Assembly (NCBI RefSeq): GCF_003330765.1 | Contig: NZ_CP024902.1 | Span: 186,001-250,000, forward strand | Reading direction: 5' to 3' | Source of the DNA: Burkholderia pyrrocinia | GTDB lineage: Bacteria > Pseudomonadota > Gammaproteobacteria > Burkholderiales > Burkholderiaceae | Length of the DNA: 64,000 nucleotides | Notes under the pieces: model-generated | The model's input: only the letters and a program-made list of their open reading frames with translations | Database searches by the model: none | Told to the model about the DNA's origin: nothing | Shown: positions 32,435 through 42,020 of the stretch, one piece after another | Layout: each line of letters starts with the position of its first letter | How positions within the stretch are numbered: position 1 is the first letter of the stretch | Position numbers and translations under genes: made by a program

Positions 32435-34654
32435 ATGACTCTCGACATCACGCAGTTCTACCAGACCTTTTTCGACGAAGCGGACGAGCTGCTCGCGCAG
32501 ATGGAGCAACTGCTGCTGAACCTCGACGTCGGCTCGCCCGACCCCGAGGATCTCGCCGCGATCTTCCGCGCCGCGCATTCGATCAAGGGCGGCGCGGCGA
32601 CGTTCGGCTTTTCCGCGCTGACCGATACGACCCACATCCTCGAATCGCTGCTCGACCGCGCACGCAATCATGAGCTGACGCTGACCAAGGAAATGGTCGA
32701 CGCGTTCCTCGAGACCAAGGACGTGCTGTCCGATCAGCTGGTCGACTACCGCGCGAGCGCCGAACCGGACACGGCGGCCGCCGCGACGATCTGCGCGAAG
32801 CTCGAACGGCTGAAGGCCGAGAGCGGCGCGGGCGCGTCGGCGGCCGTTGCGGCCGCGCCTGCGGCGCCTGTCGCCGTTGCCGTTGCTGCTGCACCGGCCG
32901 CGGAGCCCGCCGCCGGCGGCGATCGCGCGCCCGATCATGTGGTCGAGCAGGCCGTCGCGGCCGCGCATCCGACGGCTGACGCAGGCGTTGGCGGCCCGCA
33001 CCTGAAGATCACGCTGGTGGGCGTCGACGCGAAGGACCAGGCGCTGCTCACCGAAGAACTCGGCAACCTCGGCCGGATCGCCGGCCGCGAGGAAGCGGGC
33101 GCCGACCTGACGCTGTGGCTCGAATCCGACGTGCCGTCCGACGACATCGTCGCCGTGTGCTGCTTCGTGATCGACGAAAGCCAGATCCGCGTCGCGCACG
33201 GCACGGCGCCGGCAGCACCGGCTGTCGCGCCGGGCACCGCCGAACCGGCCGAACCCGCCGCCGTCGCGCAGCCCGCGCGGGTCGAGGTATTCGCCCCGCA
33301 GGCTGCCGCGCCGCAACCGGCCGCACCGGCTCCCGCTCCCGCCGAGCCGGCCGCCGCCGAGCAACCGCCGCAGGCCGAACACGCGGCGCAGGCCGCCGCG
33401 CACCACGACGACAAGCGCGCGCGCCCGGCCGCCGCGGCCGCATCGGGCGCCGAAGGCAGCTCGATCCGCGTCGGCGTCGAGAAGGTCGACCAGCTGATCA
33501 ACCTCGTCGGCGAGCTCGTGATCACGCAGGCGATGCTTGCGGAGACGGCGACCGCGTTCGATCCGGCACTGCACGATCGGCTGTTCAACGGGATGGCGCA
33601 GCTCGAGCGCAACGCGCGCGACCTGCAGGAAGCCGTGATGTCGATCCGCATGATGCCGATGGACTACGTGTTCAGCCGCTTCCCGCGGCTCGTGCGCGAC
33701 CTCGCCGGCAAGCTCGGCAAGCAGGTCGAGCTCGTCACGTTCGGCCAGGCGACCGAGCTCGACAAGAGCCTGATCGAACGGATCATCGATCCGCTCACGC
33801 ACCTCGTGCGCAACAGCCTCGACCATGGGATCGAGACGGTCGACAAGCGCGTCGCCGCCGGCAAGGACGCGGTCGGCCAGCTCGTGCTGTCGGCCGCGCA
33901 TCACGGCGGCAACATCGTGATCGAGGTGAGCGACGACGGCGCGGGCCTGAACCGCGAGCGGATCCTCGCGAAGGCCGCGAAGCAGGGCATGCAGGTGTCC
34001 GACACCATCAGCGACGAAGAAGTGTGGAACCTGATCTTCGCGCCGGGCTTCTCGACCGCCGAGACGGTGACCGACGTGTCGGGCCGCGGCGTCGGGATGG
34101 ACGTCGTGAAGCGCAACATCCAGTCGATGGGCGGTCATGTCGAGATCACGTCGCTGGCCGGCCGCGGCACGACCACGCGGATCGTGCTGCCGCTCACGCT
34201 CGCGATCCTCGACGGGATGTCGGTGAAGGTCGGCAACGAGATCTTCATCCTGCCGCTGAACTTCGTGATGGAGTCGCTGCAGCCGTCGACCGACGACATC
34301 TACACGGTCGGCAACGGCGAGCGCGTGGTGCGCGTGCGCGGCGAATACCTGCCGCTCGTCGCGCTGCACGAGGTGTTCTCGGTCGAGGACGCGCGCACCG
34401 ACCCGACCCAGGGGATCGTCACGATCATGGAAACCGAGGGGCGTCGCTTCGCGATGCTGATCGACGAGCTGGTCGGCCAGCAGCAGGTGGTCGTGAAGAA
34501 CCTCGAAACCAACTACCGCAAGGTGCACGGCATCTCGGCGGCGACCATCCTCGGCGACGGCAGCGTCGCGCTGATCGTCGACGTCGCGGCGCTGAACCGC
34601 GAAACCCGTGCGATGCACGGCGCCCGGGCGGGCGCCGAGCTCGCGATGTTCTGA
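32435..34654 (+). CDS. cheA: Chemotaxis histidine kinase CheA
   Basis: A 739-residue class II histidine kinase. The Hpt domain has His48 in AAHSIKGGAATFGF. A P2-like region (about 190-255) is flanked by two long Ala/Pro-rich linkers (about 130-180 and 260-345). The dimerisation domain follows RVGVEKVDQLINLVGEL. The ATP-binding N box is LVRNSLDHGIE; the G boxes are VSDDGAGLN and GRGVGMDVVK. The C-terminal CheW-like domain (about 600-735) binds CheW and receptors. It phosphorylates the CheY proteins and CheB. Confidence 0.96.
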   Translation: MTLDITQFYQTFFDEADELLAQMEQLLLNLDVGSPDPEDLAAIFRAAHSIKGGAATFGFSALTDTTHILESLLDRARNHELTLTKEMVDAFLETKDVLSDQLVDYRASAEPDTAAAATICAKLERLKAESGAGASAAVAAAPAAPVAVAVAAAPAAEPAAGGDRAPDHVVEQAVAAAHPTADAGVGGPHLKITLVGVDAKDQALLTEELGNLGRIAGREEAGADLTLWLESDVPSDDIVAVCCFVIDESQIRVAHGTAPAAPAVAPGTAEPAEPAAVAQPARVEVFAPQAAAPQPAAPAPAPAEPAAAEQPPQAEHAAQAAAHHDDKRARPAAAAASGAEGSSIRVGVEKVDQLINLVGELVITQAMLAETATAFDPALHDRLFNGMAQLERNARDLQEAVMSIRMMPMDYVFSRFPRLVRDLAGKLGKQVELVTFGQATELDKSLIERIIDPLTHLVRNSLDHGIETVDKRVAAGKDAVGQLVLSAAHHGGNIVIEVSDDGAGLNRERILAKAAKQGMQVSDTISDEEVWNLIFAPGFSTAETVTDVSGRGVGMDVVKRNIQSMGGHVEITSLAGRGTTTRIVLPLTLAILDGMSVKVGNEIFILPLNFVMESLQPSTDDIYTVGNGERVVRVRGEYLPLVALHEVFSVEDARTDPTQGIVTIMETEGRRFAMLIDELVGQQQVVVKNLETNYRKVHGISAATILGDGSVALIVDVAALNRETRAMHGARAGAELAMF

Positions 34655-34684
34655 CTCTCGCCATTCAACCGATTGGGGGCAAAC

Positions 34685-35218
34685 GTGCCTGCTGAAGTCC
34701 AAATGATCAATCCGGCCGCGGCGAACGCGGCAACCAGCCGCCGCGACGTGGCACACGGCGACGCGACGGGCCAGGAATTCCTCGTGTTCACGCTCGGCGA
34801 CGAGGAATACGGGATCGACATCCTGAAGGTGCAGGAAATCCGTGGCTACGACAGCGTCACGCGCATCGCGAACGCGCCGGAGTTCATCAAGGGCGTGATC
34901 AACCTGCGCGGGATCATCGTGCCGATCGTCGACATGCGGATCAAGTTCCATCTCGGCCGCGTCGAGTACGACCACCAGACCGTCGTGATCATCCTGAACG
35001 TCGCGCATCGCGTGGTCGGGATGGTGGTCGACGGCGTGTCGGACGTGCTGACGCTGCAGACCGACCAGATCATGCCGGCGCCGGAATTCGGCGCGACGCT
35101 GACGACCGAGTACCTGACGGGCCTCGGCACGGTCGATGGCCGGATGCTGATCCTGATGGACATCGAGAAGCTGATGTCGAGCCGGGAAATGGCGCTGATC
35201 GAGTCGCTCGGCGGGTAA
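34685..35218 (+). CDS. cheW: Chemotaxis coupling protein CheW
   Basis: A 177-residue adaptor linking CheA to receptors. The double SH3-like fold is seen in [39 protein letters not shown] and [23 protein letters not shown] take GTG 34685 ([10 protein letters not shown]) as start because GGGGGC precedes it at good spacing; a TTG at 34673 would place the start before its own ribosome site. The gene is 30 bases after cheA. Confidence 0.93.
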   Translation: MPAEVQMINPAAANAATSRRDVAHGDATGQEFLVFTLGDEEYGIDILKVQEIRGYDSVTRIANAPEFIKGVINLRGIIVPIVDMRIKFHLGRVEYDHQTVVIILNVAHRVVGMVVDGVSDVLTLQTDQIMPAPEFGATLTTEYLTGLGTVDGRMLILMDIEKLMSSREMALIESLGG

Positions 35219-35255
35219 GCGCGCCGCGCGCGCAGCAATTTCGGGAGAATCTGCA

Positions 35256-37220
35256 ATGTTGCATAACTGGTCGATACGCACGACGCTCACGGCGGTCGGA
35301 CTCATCCTCGTGTGCCTGGCCGCGGCGGTCGGCGGGCTCGGCCTCTACGCGCTCAATCAAGCGAGCCGCTCGCTCGACGAGATCGCGCACGTCGACCTGC
35401 CGGCGATCCATACGCTCGACGACACGTCGTCGTACCTGCTGCGCGCACGCGTGTCGCTCGACCGCTTCCGCTCGCTGACGGAGGCCGGCAATACGGCCGA
35501 CGCGGGCAAGGTGCTCGACCGCGCGCAGGTGCTGTACGCGAAATCGAACGAGAACTGGCAGGCGTTCCAGGCGACGCCGAAGCTCGGGGTCGAGCAGGCG
35601 CTCGTCGACGAGTTGTCCGCCCGCTACGCGACGATCGTGAAGGACGGCGTCGAGCCCGAGTTCGCGGCCGCGCGCGCGGGCGACATGGCCGCGTACCACG
35701 CGGTCGCCGACACCAAGATCAGCCCGATGTTCGTCGCGTACGACCTGGCCGCGTCGGCCGTGATCGCGTCGCTGCAGAAGCGCGCGGAAGAGCGCCAGGC
35801 CGCGACGCAGTCGCAGATCTCGCTGATGGTCGCGCTGATCGCGGCCGGCATCGCGATCGCGTTCGTGGTCGTGATCGCGATCCGCTTCGCGCTGCGCGGG
35901 CTGATCGTGAAGCCGCTCGAGGACGCGATCGCGCACTTCGAGCGCATCGCCGGCGGCGACCTCACGCAGCCGGTGAACGTGTTCAGCACGAACGAGATCG
36001 GCCGCCTGTTCGGCGGCATCAAGCGGATGCAGGACGCCGTCACGACGATGGTGCAGGCCGTGCATCGCGGCACCGAGTCGATCGACGTCGGCGCGCGCGA
36101 GATCGCGACCGGCAACATCGACCTGTCGCAGCGCACCGAGGAGCAGGCCGCGTCGCTGCAGGAAACCGCGTCGAGCATGGAGCAGCTGACCGGCACCGTG
36201 CGGCAGAACGCCGAGAACGCTCGGCAGGCGAGCCAGCTCGCGGTGAACGCGTCGGACATCGCGACGCAGGGCGGCGACGTGGTCGGCCAGGTCGTGTCGA
36301 CGATGCAGGACATCGCGGCGAGCTCGGGCAAGGTCGTCGACATCATCGGCACGATCGAGGGCATCGCGTTCCAGACCAACATCCTCGCGCTGAACGCGGC
36401 GGTCGAAGCCGCGCGCGCGGGCGAGCAGGGCCGCGGCTTCGCGGTGGTCGCGGGCGAGGTGCGCTCGCTTGCGCAGCGCAGCGCGAGCGCCGCGAAGGAA
36501 ATCAAGCAGTTGATCGGCGATTCGACCGAGAAGGTCGACAGCGGGTCGGCGCTCGTCGCGCGCGCGGGCTCGACGATGGACGAGATCGTGCAGGCCGTGC
36601 GCCGCGTGACCGACATCATGGGCGAGATCAGCGCCGCGTCGGACGAGCAGTCGACCGGCATCGAGCAGGTCAATCGCGCGGTCAGCCAGATGGATTCGGT
36701 CACGCAGCAGAACGCGGCGCTCGTCGAGCAGGCCGCAGCCGCGGCCGCGTCGCTCGAGGAGCAGACCCGCCAGATGAAGGCGATCGTGTCGGGCTGGCGC
36801 GTGACGGGCGGCATCGTGCTCGCACCGGCGCGCGGCGCCGTGCGGCCGGTCGCGCATGAACCGGCGGCCGTGCCCGCCTTGCCGTCGGAGCCGCGTTACG
36901 ACGCTGCGCCGGTCGCCGCGCTGCCGGCACCGAAGGCCGCCGCGCAACCGGCACGCCGCGCCACGCCGGCGTCGCATGCGGCCGCGTCGGGCGCAGGCCA
37001 CGAACCGAAGCGCGCGGCCGCCGCCGGTGCGCGCACGCAGAAGGACGCGCCGGCGTCCCGCGGCGCCGCCGCGGGCGGTTATGGGCCGCGTCTCGCGAAG
37101 ACGGACGCACCGGCGGACCAGCCGGCCGCGAAGCCCGCGCTCGTGCGCCCGGCGCTGAACGGCCAGAAGCCGGCGCTGGCCGCGGCCGGCACGTCCGACG
37201 ACGACTGGGAGACCTTCTAA
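35256..37220 (+). CDS. Methyl-accepting chemotaxis protein with CheR-binding pentapeptide
   Basis: A 654-residue class I chemoreceptor. The first membrane helix (residues about 9-31) is followed by a four-helix-bundle sensor with TarH-like spacing (32-187), a second helix (188-212), HAMP (213-265) and a cytoplasmic signalling hairpin whose tip has [22 protein letters not shown] split over residues 368-389. Methylation-region motifs such as [19 protein letters not shown] are present. A long Ala/Pro-rich linker (about 520-645) leads to the last residues DDDWETF, which resemble the NWETF tether that binds CheR and CheB. cheR begins 3 bases later. The ligand is unknown. Confidence 0.95.
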   Translation: MLHNWSIRTTLTAVGLILVCLAAAVGGLGLYALNQASRSLDEIAHVDLPAIHTLDDTSSYLLRARVSLDRFRSLTEAGNTADAGKVLDRAQVLYAKSNENWQAFQATPKLGVEQALVDELSARYATIVKDGVEPEFAAARAGDMAAYHAVADTKISPMFVAYDLAASAVIASLQKRAEERQAATQSQISLMVALIAAGIAIAFVVVIAIRFALRGLIVKPLEDAIAHFERIAGGDLTQPVNVFSTNEIGRLFGGIKRMQDAVTTMVQAVHRGTESIDVGAREIATGNIDLSQRTEEQAASLQETASSMEQLTGTVRQNAENARQASQLAVNASDIATQGGDVVGQVVSTMQDIAASSGKVVDIIGTIEGIAFQTNILALNAAVEAARAGEQGRGFAVVAGEVRSLAQRSASAAKEIKQLIGDSTEKVDSGSALVARAGSTMDEIVQAVRRVTDIMGEISAASDEQSTGIEQVNRAVSQMDSVTQQNAALVEQAAAAAASLEEQTRQMKAIVSGWRVTGGIVLAPARGAVRPVAHEPAAVPALPSEPRYDAAPVAALPAPKAAAQPARRATPASHAAASGAGHEPKRAAAAGARTQKDAPASRGAAAGGYGPRLAKTDAPADQPAAKPALVRPALNGQKPALAAAGTSDDDWETF

Positions 37221-37223
37221 GCC

Positions 37224-38216
37224 ATGTCGCACGCGCGCGCGCCGTTTCGACCCGATGCACCGGATGCCTCGCCTCGCGCGGGCGAGCCGGGGCGCGACTT
37301 CGCGTTCACGGGCGCGGATTTCGCACGCATCCGCGCGCTGATCCACCAACGCGCGGGGATCTCGCTGTCCGAGCACAAGCGCGACATGGCGTACAGCCGT
37401 CTCGCGCGGCGGCTGCGCGCGCGCGGCCTCGACACGTTCCGCGACTACCTCGACCTGCTCGAGCAGGAAGACGATCCGCTCGAGTGGGAAGCGTTCATCA
37501 ACGCGCTGACGACGAACCTGACCGCGTTCTTCCGCGAGTCGCACCATTTCCCGATCCTGTCGGATTTCGTGAAAGGGCGGCCTGCGCCCGTGTCGGTCTG
37601 GTGCTCGGCGGCGTCGACCGGCGAGGAGCCTTATTCGATCGCGATCACGCTGATCGAGGCGCTCGGCGAATCGGCGGCGCGCGGCGCGTCGATCCTCGCG
37701 ACCGATCTCGACACGCAGGTGCTGGCGAAGGCGGAAGCCGGCATCTATACGTACGACCAGGTCAAGCACCTGGCGCCGGAGCGGCTGAAGCGCTTCTTCC
37801 TGAAGGGCACGGGCCCGCAGGCCGGCCGCGTGAAGGTGCGCCCCGAGCTGCGCGCGATGATCCGCTTCGAGCAGCTGAACCTGACCGATGCGGACTACGG
37901 GATCGCGAAGCCGTTCGACGCGATCTTCTGCCGCAACGTGATGATCTACTTCGACAAGCCGACGCAGGGGCAGGTGCTGTCGCGCTTCGAGCCGCTCGTG
38001 AAGCCGGGCGGGCTGCTGTTCGCCGGCCATTCGGAAAACTTCACGTATGTCACGCAGGCGTTCCGGCTGCGCGGGCAGACGGTGTACGAACTGACCCGCG
38101 ACGCCGCGCAGGGTGCGCGGCCGCGTGGCACGCAGGCGCCCGCGGCGGCGGCCATGCCGTCGCCGGTGCGTGCGCGGGCCGCGGGCACCGCGCCCGCCTA
38201 TGGAGATCGGGGATGA
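37224..38216 (+). CDS. cheR: Chemotaxis protein methyltransferase CheR
   Basis: A 330-residue SAM-dependent enzyme that methylates receptor glutamates. The N-terminal helical domain ([28 protein letters not shown] split over 33-60) precedes the SAM domain, with [32 protein letters not shown] and [10 protein letters not shown]. The C-terminal tail is Ala/Arg-rich. ATG 37224 is 3 bases after the receptor gene, and the stop overlaps cheD (ATGA). Confidence 0.95.
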   Translation: MSHARAPFRPDAPDASPRAGEPGRDFAFTGADFARIRALIHQRAGISLSEHKRDMAYSRLARRLRARGLDTFRDYLDLLEQEDDPLEWEAFINALTTNLTAFFRESHHFPILSDFVKGRPAPVSVWCSAASTGEEPYSIAITLIEALGESAARGASILATDLDTQVLAKAEAGIYTYDQVKHLAPERLKRFFLKGTGPQAGRVKVRPELRAMIRFEQLNLTDADYGIAKPFDAIFCRNVMIYFDKPTQGQVLSRFEPLVKPGGLLFAGHSENFTYVTQAFRLRGQTVYELTRDAAQGARPRGTQAPAAAAMPSPVRARAAGTAPAYGDRG

Positions 38217-38953
38217 GCGCACTGCCGATCGCGACCAATCGCTACTTCGACAATCACTTCGGCCGTCCCGGCGTGAAGCTGTTGCCGAACGAGTTCTATA
38301 CGACGTCCGAGGACATGGTGCTGATGACCGTGCTTGGCTCGTGCGTCGCCGCATGCCTGCACGATCCGTTCGCGGGCATCGGCGGGATGAACCACTTCAT
38401 GCTGCCGGACGACGGCGCCGATCCGGGCGCGGCCGCGTCGGAATCGATGCGCTACGGCGCATATGCGATGGAAGTGCTGATCAACGAGCTGATCAAGGCC
38501 GGCGGGCGCCGCGAGCGCATCGAGGCGAAGGTGTTCGGCGGCGCGGCCGTGCTGGCCGGGATGACGACCATCAACATCGGCGATCGCAACGCGGATTTCG
38601 TGCGCCGCTACCTCGCGCTCGAGCGCATCCGCATCACGGCGGAAGACCTGCAGGGCGTCCACCCGCGCAAGGTCGCGTTCATGCCGAACACGGGGCGCGC
38701 GATGGTGAAGAAGCTGCGGCTGCAGGTGCCTGGCGTCACCGAGCGCGAAGCCGCGCTCGCGCGCGAGGCCGATCGCGCCCGCGCCGCGCGGCCGCGCGCG
38801 CATGTGGAGCTGTTCGCGGCGAAGCGGCCGGCCGCGCCGCAGCCGGCGCGCCCGCGCATCGAGCTGTTCGGCGCGCGCGGCGCGGCGCCGGCCGGCGCGG
38901 GCAGTGCCGGCGGTGTGCGGGCGGCGAACCTATCGAGAAAGCAGGAGGCATGA
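38213..38953 (+). CDS. cheD: Chemoreceptor glutamine deamidase CheD
   Basis: A 246-residue deamidase that converts receptor glutamines to glutamates. The catalytic Cys lies in [14 protein letters not shown]; the His in [11 protein letters not shown] and the Thr in a [20 protein letters not shown] strand (MTTINIG) complete the usual site. The basic/Ala-rich C-terminus ([15 protein letters not shown]) contains two similar ELF-A repeats and has no named function. ATG 38213 overlaps cheR; the stop overlaps cheB. Confidence 0.93.
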   Translation: MSALPIATNRYFDNHFGRPGVKLLPNEFYTTSEDMVLMTVLGSCVAACLHDPFAGIGGMNHFMLPDDGADPGAAASESMRYGAYAMEVLINELIKAGGRRERIEAKVFGGAAVLAGMTTINIGDRNADFVRRYLALERIRITAEDLQGVHPRKVAFMPNTGRAMVKKLRLQVPGVTEREAALAREADRARAARPRAHVELFAAKRPAAPQPARPRIELFGARGAAPAGAGSAGGVRAANLSRKQEA

Positions 38954-40041
38954 CCGCAGTGCAGAAGATCCAGGTATTGTGCGTCGACGATTCGGCGCTG
39001 ATCCGCAGCCTGATGACGGAGATCATCAACAGCCAGCCCGACATGACGGTGTGCGCGACCGCGCCCGATCCGCTCGTGGCGCGCGAGCTCATCAAGCAGC
39101 ACAACCCCGACGTGCTCACGCTCGACGTCGAAATGCCGCGCATGGACGGGCTCGACTTCCTCGAGAAGCTGATGCGCCTGCGGCCGATGCCGGTCGTGAT
39201 GGTGTCGTCGCTGACCGAGCGCGGCTCCGAGATCACGCTGCGCGCGCTCGAACTCGGCGCGGTGGATTTCGTCACGAAGCCGCGCGTCGGGATTCGCGAC
39301 GGGATGCTCGACTACGCGGAAAAGCTCGCCGACAAGATCCGCGCGGCGTCGCGCGCGCGCGTGCGCCAGGCGCCGCAGCCGCAGGCCGCCGCGCGCGCGG
39401 CGGACAGCCACCCGGCCGCGCCGATGATCAACAACCCGCTCGTCAGTACCGAGAAGCTGATCATCATCGGCGCGTCGACCGGCGGCACCGAGGCGATCCG
39501 CGAAGTGCTGACGCCGCTGCCGCCGGATGCGCCGGCCGTGCTGATCGCGCAGCACATGCCGCCCGGCTTCACGAAATCGTTCGCGCAGCGGCTGAACGGC
39601 CTGTGCCGGATCGCGGTGAAGGAAGCCGAGCACGGCGAGCGCGTGCTGCCGGGGCATGCGTACATCGCGCCGGGCCATGCTCACTTGCTGCTCGCGCGCA
39701 GCGGCGCGAACTATATCGCGCAGCTGTCGGACGAGCCGCCGGTGAACCGTCACCGCCCGTCGGTCGACGTGCTGTTCCGCTCGGCGGCGACCCACGCGGG
39801 CAAGAATGCGATCGGCGTGATCCTCACCGGGATGGGCCGCGACGGCGCGGCCGGCCTGCTGGAAATGAAACGCGCGGGCGCTCACACGTTCGCGCAGGAT
39901 GAAGCAAGCTGCATCGTGTTCGGGATGCCGCGCGAGGCGATCGCGCTCGGCGGCGCGGACGAGATCGCGCCGCTCGCCGAGATGAGCCGCCGCGTAATGG
40001 CGCGACTGGCGACCATGGGCGACCGCGTGCAGCGCGTTTGA
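38950..40041 (+). CDS. cheB: Chemotaxis methylesterase/glutaminase CheB
   Basis: A 363-residue two-domain response regulator that removes receptor methyl groups. Receiver: [11 protein letters not shown], phosphorylated Asp in [17 protein letters not shown], and the Lys in FVTKPR. Linker about 130-165. Esterase catalytic triad: Ser in [11 protein letters not shown], His in AQHMPPGFT, Asp in [13 protein letters not shown] 38950 with GGAGG directly upstream overlaps the cheD stop. Confidence 0.96.
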   Translation: MTAVQKIQVLCVDDSALIRSLMTEIINSQPDMTVCATAPDPLVARELIKQHNPDVLTLDVEMPRMDGLDFLEKLMRLRPMPVVMVSSLTERGSEITLRALELGAVDFVTKPRVGIRDGMLDYAEKLADKIRAASRARVRQAPQPQAAARAADSHPAAPMINNPLVSTEKLIIIGASTGGTEAIREVLTPLPPDAPAVLIAQHMPPGFTKSFAQRLNGLCRIAVKEAEHGERVLPGHAYIAPGHAHLLLARSGANYIAQLSDEPPVNRHRPSVDVLFRSAATHAGKNAIGVILTGMGRDGAAGLLEMKRAGAHTFAQDEASCIVFGMPREAIALGGADEIAPLAEMSRRVMARLATMGDRVQRV

Positions 40042-40108
40042 ATGGAATGTCACGGGGCGCGTGCCACGATACGCGTCCCGACGGAAACGAATCTGGAAAG
40101 GAACGACG

Positions 40109-40504
40109 ATGGACAAGAGCATGAAAATCCTGGTGGTGGACGATTTCCCGACGATGCGCCGGATCGTCCGCAACCTGCTCAAGGAACTGGGCTATTCGAA
40201 CGTCGACGAGGCCGAGGACGGCCTGGCCGGCCTCGCGCGGCTGCGCGGCGGCGGCTACGACTTCGTGATCTCGGACTGGAACATGCCGAACCTCGACGGC
40301 CTCGCGATGCTGAAGGAAATCCGCGCGGACGCGACGCTCACGCACCTGCCGGTGCTGATGGTCACGGCCGAGTCGAAGAAGGAGAACATCATCGCGGCCG
40401 CGCAGGCCGGCGCGAGCGGCTACGTTGTGAAACCGTTCACGGCCGCGACGCTCGACGAGAAGCTGAACAAGATCATCGACAAGATGGCGAAGGCCGGGAG
40501 CTGA
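40109..40504 (+). CDS. cheY: Chemotaxis response regulator CheY (second copy, paired with cheZ)
   Basis: A 131-residue receiver domain, very close to enterobacterial Che[24 protein letters not shown] split over 8-30, phosphorylated Asp in [15 protein letters not shown] (near residue 58), MVTAES and the Lys of [10 protein letters not shown]. It is most likely the motor-binding CheY. Start ATG 40109 has GGAAAGGAA upstream; the extended start at 40061 is rejected. cheZ starts 1 base after its stop. Confidence 0.96.
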   Translation: MDKSMKILVVDDFPTMRRIVRNLLKELGYSNVDEAEDGLAGLARLRGGGYDFVISDWNMPNLDGLAMLKEIRADATLTHLPVLMVTAESKKENIIAAAQAGASGYVVKPFTAATLDEKLNKIIDKMAKAGS

Positions 40505-40505
40505 C

Positions 40506-41237
40506 GTGAACGAGCCGATCCATGCGGCGTTCGCCGGCGCGGGGTTCAACGCCGACAGCCACCCAGAAGGCGCCGATTTCCCGAGCGACCGCATCCTCGC
40601 GCGCATCGGCCAGGTCACGCGCACGCTGCGCGATTCGATGCGCGAGCTCGGCCTCGACAAGCATGTCGAGCGCGCGGCGGAAGCCGTGCCCGATGCGCGC
40701 GACCGGCTGCGCTACGTCGCGACGATGACCGAGCAGGCCGCCGTGCGCGTGCTGAATGCGATCGAGATCGCGAAGCCGGTGCAGGAGCGCGTCCAGAACG
40801 AGGCCGAGGCGCTCGACGCGCGCTGGGCGCAGTGGTACGCGGCGCCGATCGAGCACACGGAAGTGCGCGAGCTGATGGACGATACGCGCACGTTCCTGCG
40901 CACGCTGCCCGAGTCGACGTCGGCGACCAGCGCGCAGCTGCTCGAGATCATGCTCGCGCAGGATTTCCAGGACCTGACCGGGCAGGTGATCAAGAAGATC
41001 ATGGACATGGTCTACCTGATCGAGCAGCAGCTCCTCACCGTGCTCGTCGAGAACATCGCGCCCGAGCGGCGCGAGCAGTTCGCGGCCACCGCGGCCGCGC
41101 TCGCGGCCGAGCAGATGAGCGCGACCGGCAGCCCCGAGTCGCTGCTGAACGGCCCGCAGATCGCGCCGGAAGGCAAATCCGACGTGGTCCAGGACCAGGC
41201 GCAGGTCGACGACCTGCTCGCGAGCCTGGGTTTCTGA
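40506..41237 (+). CDS. cheZ: CheY phosphatase CheZ
   Basis: A 243-residue helical protein that speeds CheY-P dephosphorylation. A long helical hairpin is visible, with the catalytic-region segment [21 protein letters not shown] (Asp and Gln). The C-terminal CheY-binding peptide is DDLLASLGF, as in E. coli. Start GTG 40506, coupled to cheY. CheZ is a marker of beta- and gamma-proteobacterial chemotaxis. It is the last che gene of the block. Confidence 0.96.
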   Translation: MNEPIHAAFAGAGFNADSHPEGADFPSDRILARIGQVTRTLRDSMRELGLDKHVERAAEAVPDARDRLRYVATMTEQAAVRVLNAIEIAKPVQERVQNEAEALDARWAQWYAAPIEHTEVRELMDDTRTFLRTLPESTSATSAQLLEIMLAQDFQDLTGQVIKKIMDMVYLIEQQLLTVLVENIAPERREQFAATAAALAAEQMSATGSPESLLNGPQIAPEGKSDVVQDQAQVDDLLASLGF

Positions 41238-41360
41238 CCCTGCCGCAGCGCATCGGCGCGCTCCGTTTCGCGGGGCCGCCCGATGCGCGTGTTGCGCCGT
41301 TCCCCCGCCGTTTCCCCACGCTCGCCGCACACGCGCGGCCCAGGGCGGCCCTGCGTCAAA

Positions 41361-41391
41361 TTGACACTTCGGCACACGCTGCAGGCATACT
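41361..41391 (+). promoter_or_regulatory. Candidate sigma-70 promoter before the DUF2844 gene
   Basis: A perfect TTGACA (41361-41366), followed after 17-19 bases by GGCATA/CATACT (41384-41391). The -35 overlaps a small palindrome, GTCAAATTGAC (41355-41365), that could be an operator. The leader would be about 110 nt. It separates the secreted-protein pair from the che operon. Confidence 0.45.
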
Positions 41392-41500
41392 ACGCGTCAG
41401 CAGCAACGAAGCGTCATTCAACCGACTTTCATCTGTTGGTAGGCAGCGCGGGCCCGATGGCCGTGCCGCCGGCAACGAAGCCAGTCCCTTGGGGGGGAAC

Positions 41501-42004
41501 GTGAAGCTGAAACGCTTGGGCTGGGCCGTCGCACATGCGGCGGCTGCAATGGGTGTGCTGTGGATCGTCCACGCACACGCGGAACTGGGCGGCGCACCGA
41601 TGTCGCCGCCGGCGGACGACCAGGCCGCAACCGTGCGCGCGATGCAGCGCGCGATGCGTTCGGCCGACGGCGTGCAGACGAGCACGGCCGCCTATACCGT
41701 CCGCGAGATCACGCTCGGATCGGGCACCGTCATCCACGAATACACCTCTGCCGCCGGCAGCGTGTTCGGCCTCGCGTGGCGCGGGCCGACGATGCCGGAC
41801 CTCGCGTCGCTGCTCGGCAGCTATTTCCCGCAGTACACCGCAGGCGTCCAGACGGCGCACGCGGCGCGCGGCTGGCGCGCGCCTGTATCCGTCGACACGA
41901 GCGGCCTCGTGATCCGGACGGGCGGCCACATGGGCGCGTTCTCGGGCCAGGCGTGGCTGCCGACGGCGCTGCCTGCCGGCCTCGCCGGCAACGACATCCA
42001 GTGA
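41501..42004 (+). CDS. DUF2844 secreted protein
   Basis: A 167-residue protein with a Sec signal peptide (MKLKRLGWAVAHAAAAMGV, cleavage near the VHAHA-EL site). The mature part resembles the DUF2844 family: a TSTAAYTVREITLGSGTVIHEY segment and FGLAWRGPTMPDL, then a GG-G-F region. The family has no known function; it is common in Burkholderia and often next to DUF3443 genes, as here. Start is GTG 41501 with GGGGGGAAC upstream. The DUF3443 gene begins 16 bases after its stop, so they likely form a pair. Confidence 0.8.
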   Translation: MKLKRLGWAVAHAAAAMGVLWIVHAHAELGGAPMSPPADDQAATVRAMQRAMRSADGVQTSTAAYTVREITLGSGTVIHEYTSAAGSVFGLAWRGPTMPDLASLLGSYFPQYTAGVQTAHAARGWRAPVSVDTSGLVIRTGGHMGAFSGQAWLPTALPAGLAGNDIQ

Positions 42005-42020
42005 CAGCGGGAGAGCGATC

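Noticed and set aside
34673..34684. TTG at 34673 as the start of cheW
   Set aside because: It lies inside the G-rich ribosome site that serves the GTG at 34685, and the added residues are not conserved in CheW.
31580..35305. A 1241-codon minus-strand open frame across motB-cheY-cheA-cheW
   Set aside because: It lies antisense to well-identified che genes and is rich in Arg, His and Val, as expected of a shadow frame; similar long frames at 10679-13429 and 35070-38354 are rejected for the same reason.
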